Shown here in pieces: positions 35,929 through 44,895 of a DNA stretch of 64,000 nt (positions within the stretch are counted from its first letter, which is position 1; the number at the start of each line of letters is the position of its first letter). The notes under the pieces are model-generated. The model did no database searches and had not been told where the DNA came from. It saw only the letters and a list, made by a program, of their open reading frames with translations. The DNA is taken from NCBI GenBank assembly GCA_947090765.1, contig OX352322.1, forward strand, positions 3,083,501 through 3,147,500, in the 5' to 3' direction. Position numbers and translations under genes: made by a program. The stretch comes from Pseudomonas sp. MM223 (GTDB lineage Bacteria > Pseudomonadota > Gammaproteobacteria > Pseudomonadales > Pseudomonadaceae).

Positions 35929-37179
35929 GTGTACGATTTCATCATTATTGGCGGTGGCATTGTGGGCATGTCCACGGCCATGCACCTGATCAAGGTGTAC
36001 CCGGACGCGAAGATTCTCTTGTTGGAGAAGGAGTCCGGCCCGGCCCGCCACCAGACCGGGCACAACAGTGGCGTGATCCACGCTGGCGTGTATTACACCC
36101 CCGGCAGCCTAAAGGCGCGCTTCTGCCTGGAAGGCAACAAGGCCACCAAGGCCTTCTGCACCCAGCATGGCATCCGCTTCGATGAGTGCGGCAAGCTGCT
36201 GGTAGCCACCAACGCGCTGGAAATGCAGCGCATGAAGGCGCTGTGGGAGCGTACCGCAGCCAACGGCCTGGAGCGCCACTGGCTGTCGGCAGACGAGTTG
36301 CGCGAGCGCGAGCCTAATATCGTGGGCATGGGGGGCATCTTCGTGCCGTCCAGTGGCATCGTCAATTACGCCGAAGTCACCGCTGCAATGGGCGCAGAGT
36401 TCCAGCGTGCCGGCGGCGAAATCCGTTATGGTGCAGAGGTGGTCGGCCTGCAGGAGCAAGCCAGCGAAGTGATCGTGCGCACTCAGCGCGACGAGTTCCG
36501 TAGCCGTTTCCTGGTGACCTGCTCGGGCCTGATGGCCGACCGCGTGGTGAGCATGCTGGGCCTGCGCACCGAATTTGTCATCTGCCCGTTCCGGGGCGAG
36601 TACTACTTGTTGCCCAAGCAGCACAACCAGATCGTCAACCACCTGATCTACCCGATTCCCGACCCGTCGATGCCGTTTTTGGGTGTGCACCTGACCCGCA
36701 TGATCGACGGCACCGTCACGGTTGGCCCTAACGCCGTACTGGCGATGAAGCGCGAGGGTTACCGCAAGACCGACGTCAGCCCCAGCGACTTGTTCCAGAC
36801 CCTGACCACCCCCGGCATTCTCAAGGTATTGGCGAAAAACTTCCGCCCGGGCCTGATCGAGATGAAAAACTCGCTGTTCAAGGGTGGCTATCTCAAGCAG
36901 GTGCAGAAGTACTGCCCGAGCATCACCAAGGCCGACCTCACACCTTACCCGGCCGGCGTGCGCGCCCAGGCGGTGTCGCGCGACGGCAAGCTGATCGACG
37001 ACTTCCTGTTCGTCAACACCGCGCGCAGCGTCAACGTGTGCAACGCACCGTCGCCAGCCGCCACCTCGGCCATCCCGATCGGCGCCTACATCGTCGAGAA
37101 GGTGTGTGAGCAGGTCACTCGTGCAGGTGGCAGTGTCCCCAAGGCGGACTTGGCGGCCAGCCAGCGGGCGGCCAGCTGA
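35929..37179 (+). CDS. lhgO: L-2-hydroxyglutarate oxidase/dehydrogenase LhgO
   Basis: 416 residues from GTG 35929. It has an N-terminal FAD-binding dinucleotide fold (YDFIIIGGGIVGMSTAMHL), the DAO-family GHNSGVIHAGVYY segment near residue 45, and the C-terminal FLFVNTARSVNVCNAPSPAATSA loop typical of LhgO. It oxidises L-2-hydroxyglutarate to 2-oxoglutarate with electrons passed to the respiratory quinone pool. It follows csiD by 114 bases on the same strand and is followed by gabP. Confidence 0.95.
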   Translation: MYDFIIIGGGIVGMSTAMHLIKVYPDAKILLLEKESGPARHQTGHNSGVIHAGVYYTPGSLKARFCLEGNKATKAFCTQHGIRFDECGKLLVATNALEMQRMKALWERTAANGLERHWLSADELREREPNIVGMGGIFVPSSGIVNYAEVTAAMGAEFQRAGGEIRYGAEVVGLQEQASEVIVRTQRDEFRSRFLVTCSGLMADRVVSMLGLRTEFVICPFRGEYYLLPKQHNQIVNHLIYPIPDPSMPFLGVHLTRMIDGTVTVGPNAVLAMKREGYRKTDVSPSDLFQTLTTPGILKVLAKNFRPGLIEMKNSLFKGGYLKQVQKYCPSITKADLTPYPAGVRAQAVSRDGKLIDDFLFVNTARSVNVCNAPSPAATSAIPIGAYIVEKVCEQVTRAGGSVPKADLAASQRAAS

Positions 37180-37223
37180 TACCGCCGTAATACCTTCTGC
37201 GGTTTCCTTTTACTCAACCCGAA

Positions 37224-37260
37224 CTGCCCTACTCACCATTTAGGGCAGGGCGGGCTTTTT
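37224..37260 (+). terminator. Possible intrinsic terminator after lhgO
   Basis: Eight-base arms CTGCCCTA (37224-37231) and TAGGGCAG (37241-37248) are followed by GGCGGGC and five T (37256-37260). It lies in the 152-base lhgO-gabP gap, so it could separate gabP from the csiD-lhgO transcript or only attenuate it. Confidence 0.4.
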
Positions 37261-37331
37261 CGCGCCTGCGTCGGTGATCGTGCTCGCCGACGGCCCCTTC
37301 GCGGGCATTACAAAAACAACAAGGTAGCGTC

Positions 37332-38723
37332 ATGCAAACCCACAAGAACAATTTGAGTCATGGATTGAAATCACGGCATGTCACCATGCTGTCCATTGCC
37401 GGCGTGATCGGTGCCGGGCTGTTCGTCGGCTCCGGCCGCGCCATCGCCGAAGCAGGGCCGGCCACCATCCTGGCCTATATCCTGGCCGGTGGCCTGGTGG
37501 TGCTGGTGATGCGCATGCTGGCCGAAATGGCCGTTGCCTCGCCGGATACCGGGTCGTTTTCCACCTATGCCGACCTCGCCATCGGCAAATGGGCCGGCTA
37601 TACCATCGGCTGGTTGTACTGGTGGTTCTGGGTGCTGATCATCCCGATCGAAGCCAACATCGCCGCTACCATCATCAATTCCTGGGTCCCGCAGCTGGAG
37701 ATCTGGGTTTTGTCGTTGGTGATCACCTTGCTGTTGACCGCCACCAACCTGTTCAGCGTGAAAAACTACGGCGAGTTCGAGTTCTGGTTGGCACTGGTGA
37801 AAGTGGTGGCTATCGTCAGTTTCATTGCACTGGGTGTTTGCGCAATTTTCGGCCTGCTGCCCGGCTCCGGGGTCAGCGGTGTTTCACGCCTTTGGGACAC
37901 TGGCGGCTTCATGCCCAATGGTTTCGGTGCGGTGCTGAGCGCCATGTTGATCACCATGTTCTCGTTCCTTGGGGCTGAGGTGGTGACCATCGCTGCCGCC
38001 GAGTCCGATGAGGCGGGCAAGCATATTTCCAAGGCCACCAATTCGGTGATCTGGCGGATCACCTTGTTTTATATCCTGTCGATCTTCATCGTCATCGCGC
38101 TGGTGCCGTGGACCGACCCGCGTCTGGCCGCCGAGGGTTCCTACTTCGCAGTGCTGGACACCCTCGGTGTGTCGAACGCCAAGGCCATCATCGATTTTGT
38201 AGTGTTGACATCGGTGACCAGTTGCCTCAATTCGTCGCTGTATACCGCTTCGCGCATGGTTTACTCGCTGAGCCGCCGCGGTGATGCACCGGCCTGCGCC
38301 CAGGTGACCAGCCGCAGTGGCACGCCCGTGGTGGCTGTACTGCTGTCTACCGGTGCAGCGTTTTTGGCAGTGATCGCCAATTACCTGGTGCCTGCCAAGG
38401 TGTTCGGCTTCCTGATGGCCAGTTCGGGCGCCATCGCGCTGCTGGTCTATCTGGTCATCGCCATTTCCCAGCTGCGCCTGCGCCAGCGCCTGACCGCACA
38501 GGGCAAGACCCTGGGTTACCGCATGTGGCTGTTCCCGTGGCTTACCTGGGGTGTGATCGTGTTCATCTGCAGCGTGCTGGTGGTGATGCTGTTCCGTCCA
38601 GACCACCGCGTGGAAGTGGTGTCGACCATGGTGCTGGCGGTGTTGGTGGTATGTTCCGGCTTGCTGGTCACGCGTCGACGGGCGCGCGCGGTGCCGGTTG
38701 GCGCCGTAGGGCAGGGCGTTTGA
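37332..38723 (+). CDS. gabP: Amino acid permease, GabP type (APC superfamily)
   Basis: 463 residues with twelve predicted helices. The N terminus carries the family motif GLKSRHVTMLSIAGVIGAGLFVGSG (helix 1), followed by AGPATILAYILAGGLVVLVMRMLAEMAV. This wording is typical of GABA permease GabP and related AAT permeases. ATG 37332 has AAGG seven bases upstream. Its place after csiD-lhgO suggests uptake of GABA or 5-aminovalerate, the C4/C5 omega-amino acids feeding this pathway; substrate is inferred from context. It is not preceded by other gab genes here. Confidence 0.85.
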   Translation: MQTHKNNLSHGLKSRHVTMLSIAGVIGAGLFVGSGRAIAEAGPATILAYILAGGLVVLVMRMLAEMAVASPDTGSFSTYADLAIGKWAGYTIGWLYWWFWVLIIPIEANIAATIINSWVPQLEIWVLSLVITLLLTATNLFSVKNYGEFEFWLALVKVVAIVSFIALGVCAIFGLLPGSGVSGVSRLWDTGGFMPNGFGAVLSAMLITMFSFLGAEVVTIAAAESDEAGKHISKATNSVIWRITLFYILSIFIVIALVPWTDPRLAAEGSYFAVLDTLGVSNAKAIIDFVVLTSVTSCLNSSLYTASRMVYSLSRRGDAPACAQVTSRSGTPVVAVLLSTGAAFLAVIANYLVPAKVFGFLMASSGAIALLVYLVIAISQLRLRQRLTAQGKTLGYRMWLFPWLTWGVIVFICSVLVVMLFRPDHRVEVVSTMVLAVLVVCSGLLVTRRRARAVPVGAVGQGV

Positions 38724-38810
38724 TCGGCCTGGGCTGAAGACAGACAAGCAAGTCGCTCCCGGCTGTGAGAGGATGTCCCCCATCACAGCCAGGACCCCGA
38801 ACACAGCCTG

Positions 38811-39704
38811 ATGAAGACACCCAAAAGAATCGAACCCCTGATCGAAGACGGCCTGGTCGACGAAGTACTGCGGCCGTTGATGAGTGGCAAGGAAGCCGCC
38901 GTGTACGTGGTGCGCTGCGGCAACCAGGTGCGCTGTGCCAAGGTCTATAAAGAAGCCAACAAGCGCAGCTTCCGCCAGGCCGCTGAGTACCAGGAAGGCC
39001 GCAAAGTGCGCAACAGCCGTCAGGCCCGGGCCATGGCCAAAGGCAGCAAGTTCGGCCGTAAAGAAGCCGAAGATGCCTGGCAGAACGCCGAAGTTGCGGC
39101 GTTGTTCCGCCTGGCCAGTGCGGGTGTGAGGGTACCCAAGCCCTACGACTTCCAGGACGGCGTGCTGTTGATGGAGCTGGTGACCGATGCCGATGGCGAC
39201 GCCGCACCACGCCTGAACGATGTGCACCTGGAAGCCGAGGATGCCCGCACCTTCCACGCCTTTGTCATTCGCCAGATCGTACTGATGCTATGTGCGGGGC
39301 TGGTGCATGGCGACCTGTCCGAATTCAACGTGCTGCTCGGCCCGGACGGGCCGGTGATCATCGACTTGCCGCAGGCTGTGGATGCAGCCGCCAACAACCA
39401 CGCTTTCAACATGTTGCAGCGCGATGTAGACAACATGGCGCATTACTTCGGGCGCTTTGCCCCAGAGCTGAAAAGCACTCGCTATGCGCAGGAGATGTGG
39501 GCGTTGTTCGAGGCCGGCGATTTGCTTCCCGACAGCCCGTTGACGGGGGTGTTCGCGGATGACGAACATGAAGCTGACGTGTCCGGGGTAATGCGCGAGA
39601 TCGATGCCGCCCGGCTGGATGACGCCCGCCGCCGTGCTGCACGCGCTGAGGCCGAGCATGGGCCGGCCAAGGCAGAAGAGCCCACGCCGCCCTGGTTGCA
39701 GTGA
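38811..39704 (+). CDS. RIO1-family serine protein kinase
   Basis: 297 residues. Kinase features in order: the nucleotide loop SGKEAAVYVVRCG (about 26-38), the Lys of CAKVYKEANK (about 45), the catalytic loop LVHGDLSEFNVLL (His-x-Asp-x5-Asn, about 163-175) and the metal-binding IIDLPQAV (about 182). The segment FRQAAEYQEGRKVRNSRQARAMAKGSKFGRKEAEDAW is the RIO flexible loop. RIO kinases act in ribosome maturation in archaea and eukaryotes; bacterial targets are poorly known. It stands alone; a REP pair follows its stop. Confidence 0.85.
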   Translation: MKTPKRIEPLIEDGLVDEVLRPLMSGKEAAVYVVRCGNQVRCAKVYKEANKRSFRQAAEYQEGRKVRNSRQARAMAKGSKFGRKEAEDAWQNAEVAALFRLASAGVRVPKPYDFQDGVLLMELVTDADGDAAPRLNDVHLEAEDARTFHAFVIRQIVLMLCAGLVHGDLSEFNVLLGPDGPVIIDLPQAVDAAANNHAFNMLQRDVDNMAHYFGRFAPELKSTRYAQEMWALFEAGDLLPDSPLTGVFADDEHEADVSGVMREIDAARLDDARRRAARAEAEHGPAKAEEPTPPWLQ

Positions 39705-39732
39705 GGGGACGGTTTCAGTCAGATCAGTAATT

Positions 39733-39850
39733 GGGGCCGCTTTGCGGCCCATCGCAGGCAAGCCAGCTCCCACAGGTACTGCGCAGTTCTTCAGCATTGC
39801 GCGATCCTTGTGGGGGCTGGCTTGCCTGCGATGGGCTGCAAAGCAGCCCT
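39733..39850. repeat. REP inverted pair after the RIO kinase
   Basis: Arms at 39733-39774 and 39809-39850 contain GGCCGCTTTGCGGCCCATCG and CAGGCAAGCCAGCTCCCACA in opposite orientation. Between convergent genes (RIO kinase and TetR regulator). Confidence 0.85.
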
Positions 39851-39877
39851 AAACTGGCATTAGGGGCTGAGGGCCGA

Positions 39878-40519
39878 TCAGCCCGCTGCAGGCACATAGC
39901 CGTTGCGCTGATAGAACCGTTCCAGCTCATGGGCTGCCGGCTCTTCCCCGGTGAAGATGCGCAGGTACTCGGGAATGAAGCGCATGCGGTATTCCAGCGG
40001 CTCTACAGTCTTCATGCTGATGTAGCCGATCTGCGCCAGGTAGATCGAGCGGGCACGTGTGGCGGCGGCATCTTCGCTGAAGCCGAAGCGGTCGAACATT
40101 TGCTTGAGGGCGTTCATGCGCACGCTGTCAGCCTGCTTGATCTCTTCGGCCACCTGCTCTGACTGCAGGGCCCAACTGCGCATGGCGAATTCGCACTGCG
40201 AGTCGAACAGCGCACTGTTCAGCCAGCAGTCGAAGACATTGAGGATTGCCTCGGTGATCGAGGCAGCATAGGCCTGCGTCTGGTTTACCAGGTTGTGGGT
40301 GTTCTTGTGCTTCCACTGCTCAATCAGCGCTGCCAGCAAGGCTTCGCGGTCTTCGAAGTACCAGTAAAAACTGGTACGGGCAAGGTTGAGCTTTTTCGCC
40401 AGTGGTAACACGCGCACCGCATCCACCCCCGATTCCTTGAGGGCTTCGAAGGCCGCATTCAGCCAGCTTTCGATCGAGCCGCGGGCGCTGCTTTCTGGTG
40501 GGTTCGTGGTCATGTTCAT
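39878..40519 (-). CDS. TetR-family transcriptional regulator of the adjacent catabolic cluster
   Basis: About 213 residues from ATG 40519; ATG 40513 is an alternative, and the open frame to 40570 would run into the operator region. The N-terminal helix-turn-helix is VRVLPLAKKLNLARTSFYWYFEDREALLAALI (about 35-66), the TetR signature. The rest is a helical ligand-binding domain. It is divergent from the flavoprotein gene, with a long imperfect palindrome between them that overlaps a strong -35 box, the usual arrangement for a local repressor. The effector is probably the compound degraded or imported by the cluster. Confidence 0.85.
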   Translation of the reverse strand: MNMTTNPPESSARGSIESWLNAAFEALKESGVDAVRVLPLAKKLNLARTSFYWYFEDREALLAALIEQWKHKNTHNLVNQTQAYAASITEAILNVFDCWLNSALFDSQCEFAMRSWALQSEQVAEEIKQADSVRMNALKQMFDRFGFSEDAAATRARSIYLAQIGYISMKTVEPLEYRMRFIPEYLRIFTGEEPAAHELERFYQRNGYVPAAG

Positions 40520-40560
40520 AGGCGCATTGTTCCGTATCCATGGGGGCCTGGCAAGCTCAA

Positions 40561-40610
40561 TGTACACCACTGTCTAATTTATTGACACCTGTGTACATGA
40601 TGGCTAATGT
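40561..40610 (+). promoter_or_regulatory. Promoter and operator of the demethylase/DddP-like cluster
   Basis: An imperfect dyad spans 40561-40597: TGTACAC at one end and GTGTACA at the other, with inner TGTC/GACA, centred on TAATTTATT. The consensus -35 TTGACA (40582-40587) lies in its right half. A 17-base spacer leads to a weaker -10 TAATGT (40605-40610), 36 bases before the flavoprotein ATG. Binding of the divergent TetR protein here would block the promoter. Confidence 0.55.
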
Positions 40611-40645
40611 CGATTTTGCCTGATGACCTGAATGCGAGAACGACC

Positions 40646-42682
40646 ATGTCCAATGATCCGTTGCTTCAGCCGTACCAACTCAAGCACCTCACCTTGCGTA
40701 ACCGCATCATTACCACCTCCCACGAACCGGCCTACCCGGAAGAGGGCATGCCCAAGCAGCTGTACCGCGCTTACCATGTGGAGCGGGCCAAGGCCGGCGT
40801 GGCCATGACCATGACGGCGGGTTCCGCCGCTATCTCCCGCGACAGCCCACCCGTGTTCAACAACGTACTGGCCTACAAGGATGAAGTGGTCGGCTGGATG
40901 AAAGACCTGACCGACGAATGCCACGAACATGGCGCGGCGGTGATGATCCAGCTCACCCACCTGGGCCGCCGTACGCGCTGGGACAAAGGGGACTGGCTGC
41001 CGGTGGTATCGCCGTCGCACAACCAGGAGCCTGCGCACCGGGCTTTCCCCAAACGCCTGGAAATCTGGGACATCGAGCGCATCGTCAAGGACTACGCCGA
41101 TGCCGCCGAGCGCATGCAAGCCGCCGGGCTGGATGGCATCGAGCTGCAGGCATACGGCCACCTGATGGACCAGTTCTGGTCGCCGCTGACCAACGAGTTG
41201 CAGAACGTTTACGGTGGCTCGCTGGAAAACCGCCTGCGCTTCACCTTTGAAGTGCTCACGGCCATTCGCCAGCGGGTGGGCAATGAATTCATCGTCGGTA
41301 TCCGCTACACCGGCGATGAAGTGCTGGCCGGTGGCCTGACCAAGGACGAAGGTTTGCAGGTTTCGCAGCTGTTGAAGAACAGCGGCATGATCGACTTCCT
41401 CAACGTGATCCGCGGCAACATCGCGACGGATGCCGGCCTGACCGACATCATCCCGATACAAGGCATGCGCAATGCGCCGCACCTGGACTTTGCCGGCGAA
41501 ATCCGCTCGTTGACCGGCTTCCCCACGTTCCATGCGGCAAAGATCCCGGATGTGGCCACCGCCCGGCATGCCATTGCCGCAGGCAAGGTGGACATGGTCG
41601 GCATGACCCGTGCGCACATGACCGACCCGCATATCGTGCGCAAGATCATCGAAGGCCGCGAAGATGATATCCGCCCCTGTGTCGGCGCCAACTACTGCCT
41701 GGACCGCATCTACCATGGCGGCGCTGCCTATTGCATCCACAATGCCGCCACCGGTCGCGAAACCACCATGCCGCACGAGATACCCAAGGCGGCGCATCGG
41801 CGCAAGGTGGTTATCGTCGGCGCCGGCCCGGCGGGCCTGGAGGCGGCGCGGGTGGCGGGCGAGCGTGGCCACGAGGTGGTGGTGTACGAGGTGGCTGACA
41901 AGGCCGGTGGGCAGGTTCGCCTGACCGCGCAATCGGAGCGGCGCAAGGAGATGATCAGCATCATCGACTGGCGCCTGGCCCAGTGTGAACGCCTGGGTGT
42001 GACGTTTCACTACAACGTCTGGGCTGACAGCCAGATCATCCTTGATGAAGCCCCGGATGTAGTCATCGTGGCCACGGGCGGCCTGCCGCACACCGAGGTG
42101 CTGGAGCAGGGCAACGAACTGGTGGTGTCGAGCTGGGACATCATCTCCGGCGACGTCAAGCCCGGGCGCAACGTGCTGGTGTACGACGATGCCGGCGACC
42201 ATGCCGCACTGCAAGCCGCAGAGTTCATTGCGCAGAGCGGCGCACGCACCGAGATCATGACCCCCGACCGCACTTTCTCGCCCGAAGTCATGGGCATGAA
42301 CCTGGTGCCCTACATGCGTGCCCTGCAGCAGCTCGATACCACCTTCACCGTGACCTGGCGGCTCAAAGCGGTGAGCAGGACCGAACAAGGCTTGCTGGCG
42401 ACCATCGGCACCGACTACAGCGAGCTGCGCCAGACACGCCTGGTCGACCAGGTGGTGGTCAACCACGGCACCCGGCCACTGGACGAGCTGTATTTCCAGC
42501 TGTGCCCGCTGTCGAGCAATGAAGGCGCGGTGCAGTACCTGGACTTGATCGCAGGCCGCCCGCAGGCCTTGGTACGCCGCGACGATGGCCGCTTCCAGCT
42601 GTTCCGCATCGGTGATGCGGTGGCCTCACGCAACACCCATGCGGCCATCTATGACGCCTTGCGGTTGGTCAAGGACCTGTGA
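40646..42682 (+). CDS. NADH:flavin oxidoreductase / N-methyl-amino-acid demethylase-like flavoprotein (DgcA/StcD/TMADH family)
   Basis: 678 residues. An N-terminal old-yellow-enzyme TIM barrel (1-370) has QLTHLGRRTRW, GIELQAYGHLMDQFWSP and NVYGGSLENRLRF. Then comes the iron-sulfur region CVGANYC...YCIHNAATGRE, and a C-terminal dinucleotide fold (VVIVGAGPAGLEAARVAGERGHEV, about 390-415) with a second nucleotide site. Trimethylamine dehydrogenase has four Cys in C-x2-C-x2-C-x11(12)-C; here the second position is Ala (CVGA), leaving three. I recall the same wording in dimethylglycine and N-methylproline demethylases. The likely reaction is oxidative N-demethylation. It is the first gene of a cluster with a DddP-like enzyme and an ABC importer. 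Confidence 0.8.
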   Translation: MSNDPLLQPYQLKHLTLRNRIITTSHEPAYPEEGMPKQLYRAYHVERAKAGVAMTMTAGSAAISRDSPPVFNNVLAYKDEVVGWMKDLTDECHEHGAAVMIQLTHLGRRTRWDKGDWLPVVSPSHNQEPAHRAFPKRLEIWDIERIVKDYADAAERMQAAGLDGIELQAYGHLMDQFWSPLTNELQNVYGGSLENRLRFTFEVLTAIRQRVGNEFIVGIRYTGDEVLAGGLTKDEGLQVSQLLKNSGMIDFLNVIRGNIATDAGLTDIIPIQGMRNAPHLDFAGEIRSLTGFPTFHAAKIPDVATARHAIAAGKVDMVGMTRAHMTDPHIVRKIIEGREDDIRPCVGANYCLDRIYHGGAAYCIHNAATGRETTMPHEIPKAAHRRKVVIVGAGPAGLEAARVAGERGHEVVVYEVADKAGGQVRLTAQSERRKEMISIIDWRLAQCERLGVTFHYNVWADSQIILDEAPDVVIVATGGLPHTEVLEQGNELVVSSWDIISGDVKPGRNVLVYDDAGDHAALQAAEFIAQSGARTEIMTPDRTFSPEVMGMNLVPYMRALQQLDTTFTVTWRLKAVSRTEQGLLATIGTDYSELRQTRLVDQVVVNHGTRPLDELYFQLCPLSSNEGAVQYLDLIAGRPQALVRRDDGRFQLFRIGDAVASRNTHAAIYDALRLVKDL

Positions 42683-42786
42683 CCCGCACGAAGTAAAACA
42701 ATAAAAAACAGCAACGCCTGATTTTCGCTTCCTTGTTACTGCCCTGGCTCCAACAACGACAACGATATCCAGTGGAGAGTGTAACC

Positions 42787-44079
42787 ATGCACATCGGTAC
42801 CCGACCGAGCCCTGCGCCGTCCTTGCAGTTTCGTGATGATTCCAGTGTAACCAGCCATGTTCTGGCCCCGGTGGACTGCGAGTTGCTTGCCGCCCAGGCC
42901 GCGATCGACCGTAAAGCCCTGCGCCGTTACCGCCTTGGCCGCATTCGCCAGCAGCTGCGTGCCCATGACTATGGCGGCATCCTGCTTGCCGACCCGATCA
43001 ACATCCGCTACGCCACCGACACCAACAATCTCGGCCTGTGGGTCATGCATTCGCCCAGCCGTTATGTGTTCGTCCCAACCGAGGGGCCGGTGGTGCTGTT
43101 CGAGTTCACCAGCAGCCGACACAACAGCGAGCATGTCGAAACCATTGACGAGATCCGCCCGGCGCTGCCCTGGCTGTACTTTCTTGCGGGCCCTCGGGTG
43201 GATGAAAAGGCCGCGTTGTGGGCGGCAGAAGTGGCCGAACTGATGGTCCGCCACAGCGGTGGCAATCGCCGTCTGGCCGTAGACCGTTGCGACCCTTGGG
43301 GCGCAGAAAAACTCAAGGCCAGGGGCATCGAACTGTTCGACGCACAACCCTTGATGGAGCAGGCCCGACTGATCAAGTCGGCCGAGGAAGTCACCAGCCA
43401 CCGGGTGTCGATGGCCGTCTGCGACCTGGCTATCGCTCGCATGCGTGCAAGCTTGCAGCCAGGCATCACCGAGAACCAGCTGTGGAGCATCCTGCACGGC
43501 ACCAACGTGGCCCAGGGTGGCGAGTGGGCCGAGAGCCGGCTGCTGAGCTCTGGCCAGCGCACCAACCCGTGGTTCCAGGATGCGACCGACAAGGTCATCG
43601 AAGCAGGTGAAATGGTGTGCTTTGACACCGACATGGTAGGCCCCGGAGGTTACCTGTCGGACATCTCGCGCAGTTTCGTCTGCCCCGGCAAGCCAGTGAC
43701 AGCGGCCCAGCGCGAGCTGCTCGACATCGCCAGCCGGCAAATAAGCCATAACGTCGAGCTGCTGCGCCCGGGGTTGTCGTTCCGCGAGTTTGCCGAGCGT
43801 TGCTGGCCGGTGCCGCAAAAGTACGAGCACAACCGCTACATGATGATGCTGCACGGCGTCGGCCTGGTCGATGAATACCCCAGCGTGGCCTATGCCGTGG
43901 ACTTTGCCGAATGGGGCTATGACGGCCTGTTCGAGGAAAACATGGTGGTATCAGTAGAAAGCTACATCGGCGAGCGCGGTGGGCGCGAAGGGGTGAAGCT
44001 GGAAGAGCAGGTGCTGATCACTGCCCAGGGCGCGGTCAAGCTGTCGAGCACACCCTTGGTCGATGACCAGCGGTCTTGA
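42787..44079 (+). CDS. M24-family metalloenzyme resembling DMSP lyase DddP
   Basis: 430 residues from ATG 42787 with GGAG upstream. The N-terminal creatinase-like domain includes DYGGILLADPINIRYATDTNN, and the C-terminal pita-bread fold has GGEWAESRLLSSGQRTNPWFQ. Metal ligands are complete: Asp-x-Asp in CFDTDMVG, Asp in LSDISRSF, His in LHGVGLVDE, Glu in VSVESYIG and Glu in VKLEEQVLIT. The Asp six residues after the His (HGVGLVD) matches the catalytic Asp I recall in DddP. P. putida creatinase lacks the metal ligands, and ectoine hydrolases differ in the His motif. It may cleave DMSP or a similar onium compound; an amidohydrolase or peptidase role cannot be excluded. It sits between the flavoprotein and the ABC transporter. 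Confidence 0.75.
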   Translation: MHIGTRPSPAPSLQFRDDSSVTSHVLAPVDCELLAAQAAIDRKALRRYRLGRIRQQLRAHDYGGILLADPINIRYATDTNNLGLWVMHSPSRYVFVPTEGPVVLFEFTSSRHNSEHVETIDEIRPALPWLYFLAGPRVDEKAALWAAEVAELMVRHSGGNRRLAVDRCDPWGAEKLKARGIELFDAQPLMEQARLIKSAEEVTSHRVSMAVCDLAIARMRASLQPGITENQLWSILHGTNVAQGGEWAESRLLSSGQRTNPWFQDATDKVIEAGEMVCFDTDMVGPGGYLSDISRSFVCPGKPVTAAQRELLDIASRQISHNVELLRPGLSFREFAERCWPVPQKYEHNRYMMMLHGVGLVDEYPSVAYAVDFAEWGYDGLFEENMVVSVESYIGERGGREGVKLEEQVLITAQGAVKLSSTPLVDDQRS

Positions 44080-44094
44080 GTGGAGGGCCTGCAC

Positions 44095-44895
44095 ATGAAA
44101 CCAATGAGTGTTCCCTTGCGCCAGGTGCCACCCATGCCTGCACCTGAACCCGCATTCCTGCGCCTGGAGTCGATCCACAAGCAGTTCGGCCCGTACGAGG
44201 TGTTGCACGACGTCAACTTTGAAATGAGCAAAGGAGAGGTGGTGGCCATTATCGGGCCCAGCGGCTCGGGCAAGAGCACCCTGTTGCGTTGCATCAACCA
44301 GCTGGAACCACCGACTCGCGGGCGTATCCGCCTGGACGAGCTGGACATCGACGCCGCCACTCCGTTGCTGCGCGCCGACCTGCTGAAGCTGCGCCGGCGC
44401 ATTGGCATGGTGTTCCAGTCGTTCAACCTCTTCCCTCATATGACCGTGCTGCGCAATGTCAGCCTGGCGCAAGTCCGTACGCTCGGGCGCAGCCAGCGTG
44501 AGGCCGATGCGCGCTCCATGCAGCTGCTGGAACGGGTGGGCCTGGCCGACAAGGCCGGGCATTACCCGGCACGTTGTTCGGGTGGCCAGCAGCAGCGAAT
44601 CGCCATTGCCCGCGCGCTGGCGCTGGAGCCCGAACTGATGTTGTTCGACGAACCCACTTCGGCGCTGGACCCGGAGTTGGGCCTGGAGGTGCTGGCGGTC
44701 ATGAAGGAGCTGGCTGCCGAGGGCATGTCGATGATCGTTGTCACCCATGAAATGCACTTTGCCGAGACGGTGTCTGACCGCGTGGTGGTGATGGCCGACG
44801 GGCGCATCCTCGAGCAGGGGCCAAGCGCACAGGTGATGCGACAGCCGCGTCACGAGCGGGTGGTGAAGTTTCTCCAGGCCGTGAGGGACCGCTGA
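44095..44895 (+). CDS. Amino-acid-type ABC transporter, ATP-binding protein
   Basis: 266 residues from ATG 44095 (GGAGG eight bases upstream; a GTG at 44080 is possible). Walker A GPSGSGKST, Q-loop MVFQSFNLFPHMTV, signature CSGGQQQR, Walker B LMLFDEPTSALDPE and the switch VVTHEMHF are all present. The signature has Cys in place of the usual Leu. The sequence belongs to the polar amino acid (GlnQ/HisP) class. Its TGA overlaps the ATG of the first permease (TGATG). Confidence 0.93.
   Translation: MKPMSVPLRQVPPMPAPEPAFLRLESIHKQFGPYEVLHDVNFEMSKGEVVAIIGPSGSGKSTLLRCINQLEPPTRGRIRLDELDIDAATPLLRADLLKLRRRIGMVFQSFNLFPHMTVLRNVSLAQVRTLGRSQREADARSMQLLERVGLADKAGHYPARCSGGQQQRIAIARALALEPELMLFDEPTSALDPELGLEVLAVMKELAAEGMSMIVVTHEMHFAETVSDRVVVMADGRILEQGPSAQVMRQPRHERVVKFLQAVRDR

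Noticed and set aside
42787..44079. Creatinase, ectoine hydrolase (DoeA) or Xaa-Pro dipeptidase as the main call
   Set aside because: Creatinase lacks the metal ligands seen here, and the HGVGLVDE and GGEW...RTNPWF blocks fit DddP-type proteins better; these remain fall-back options.
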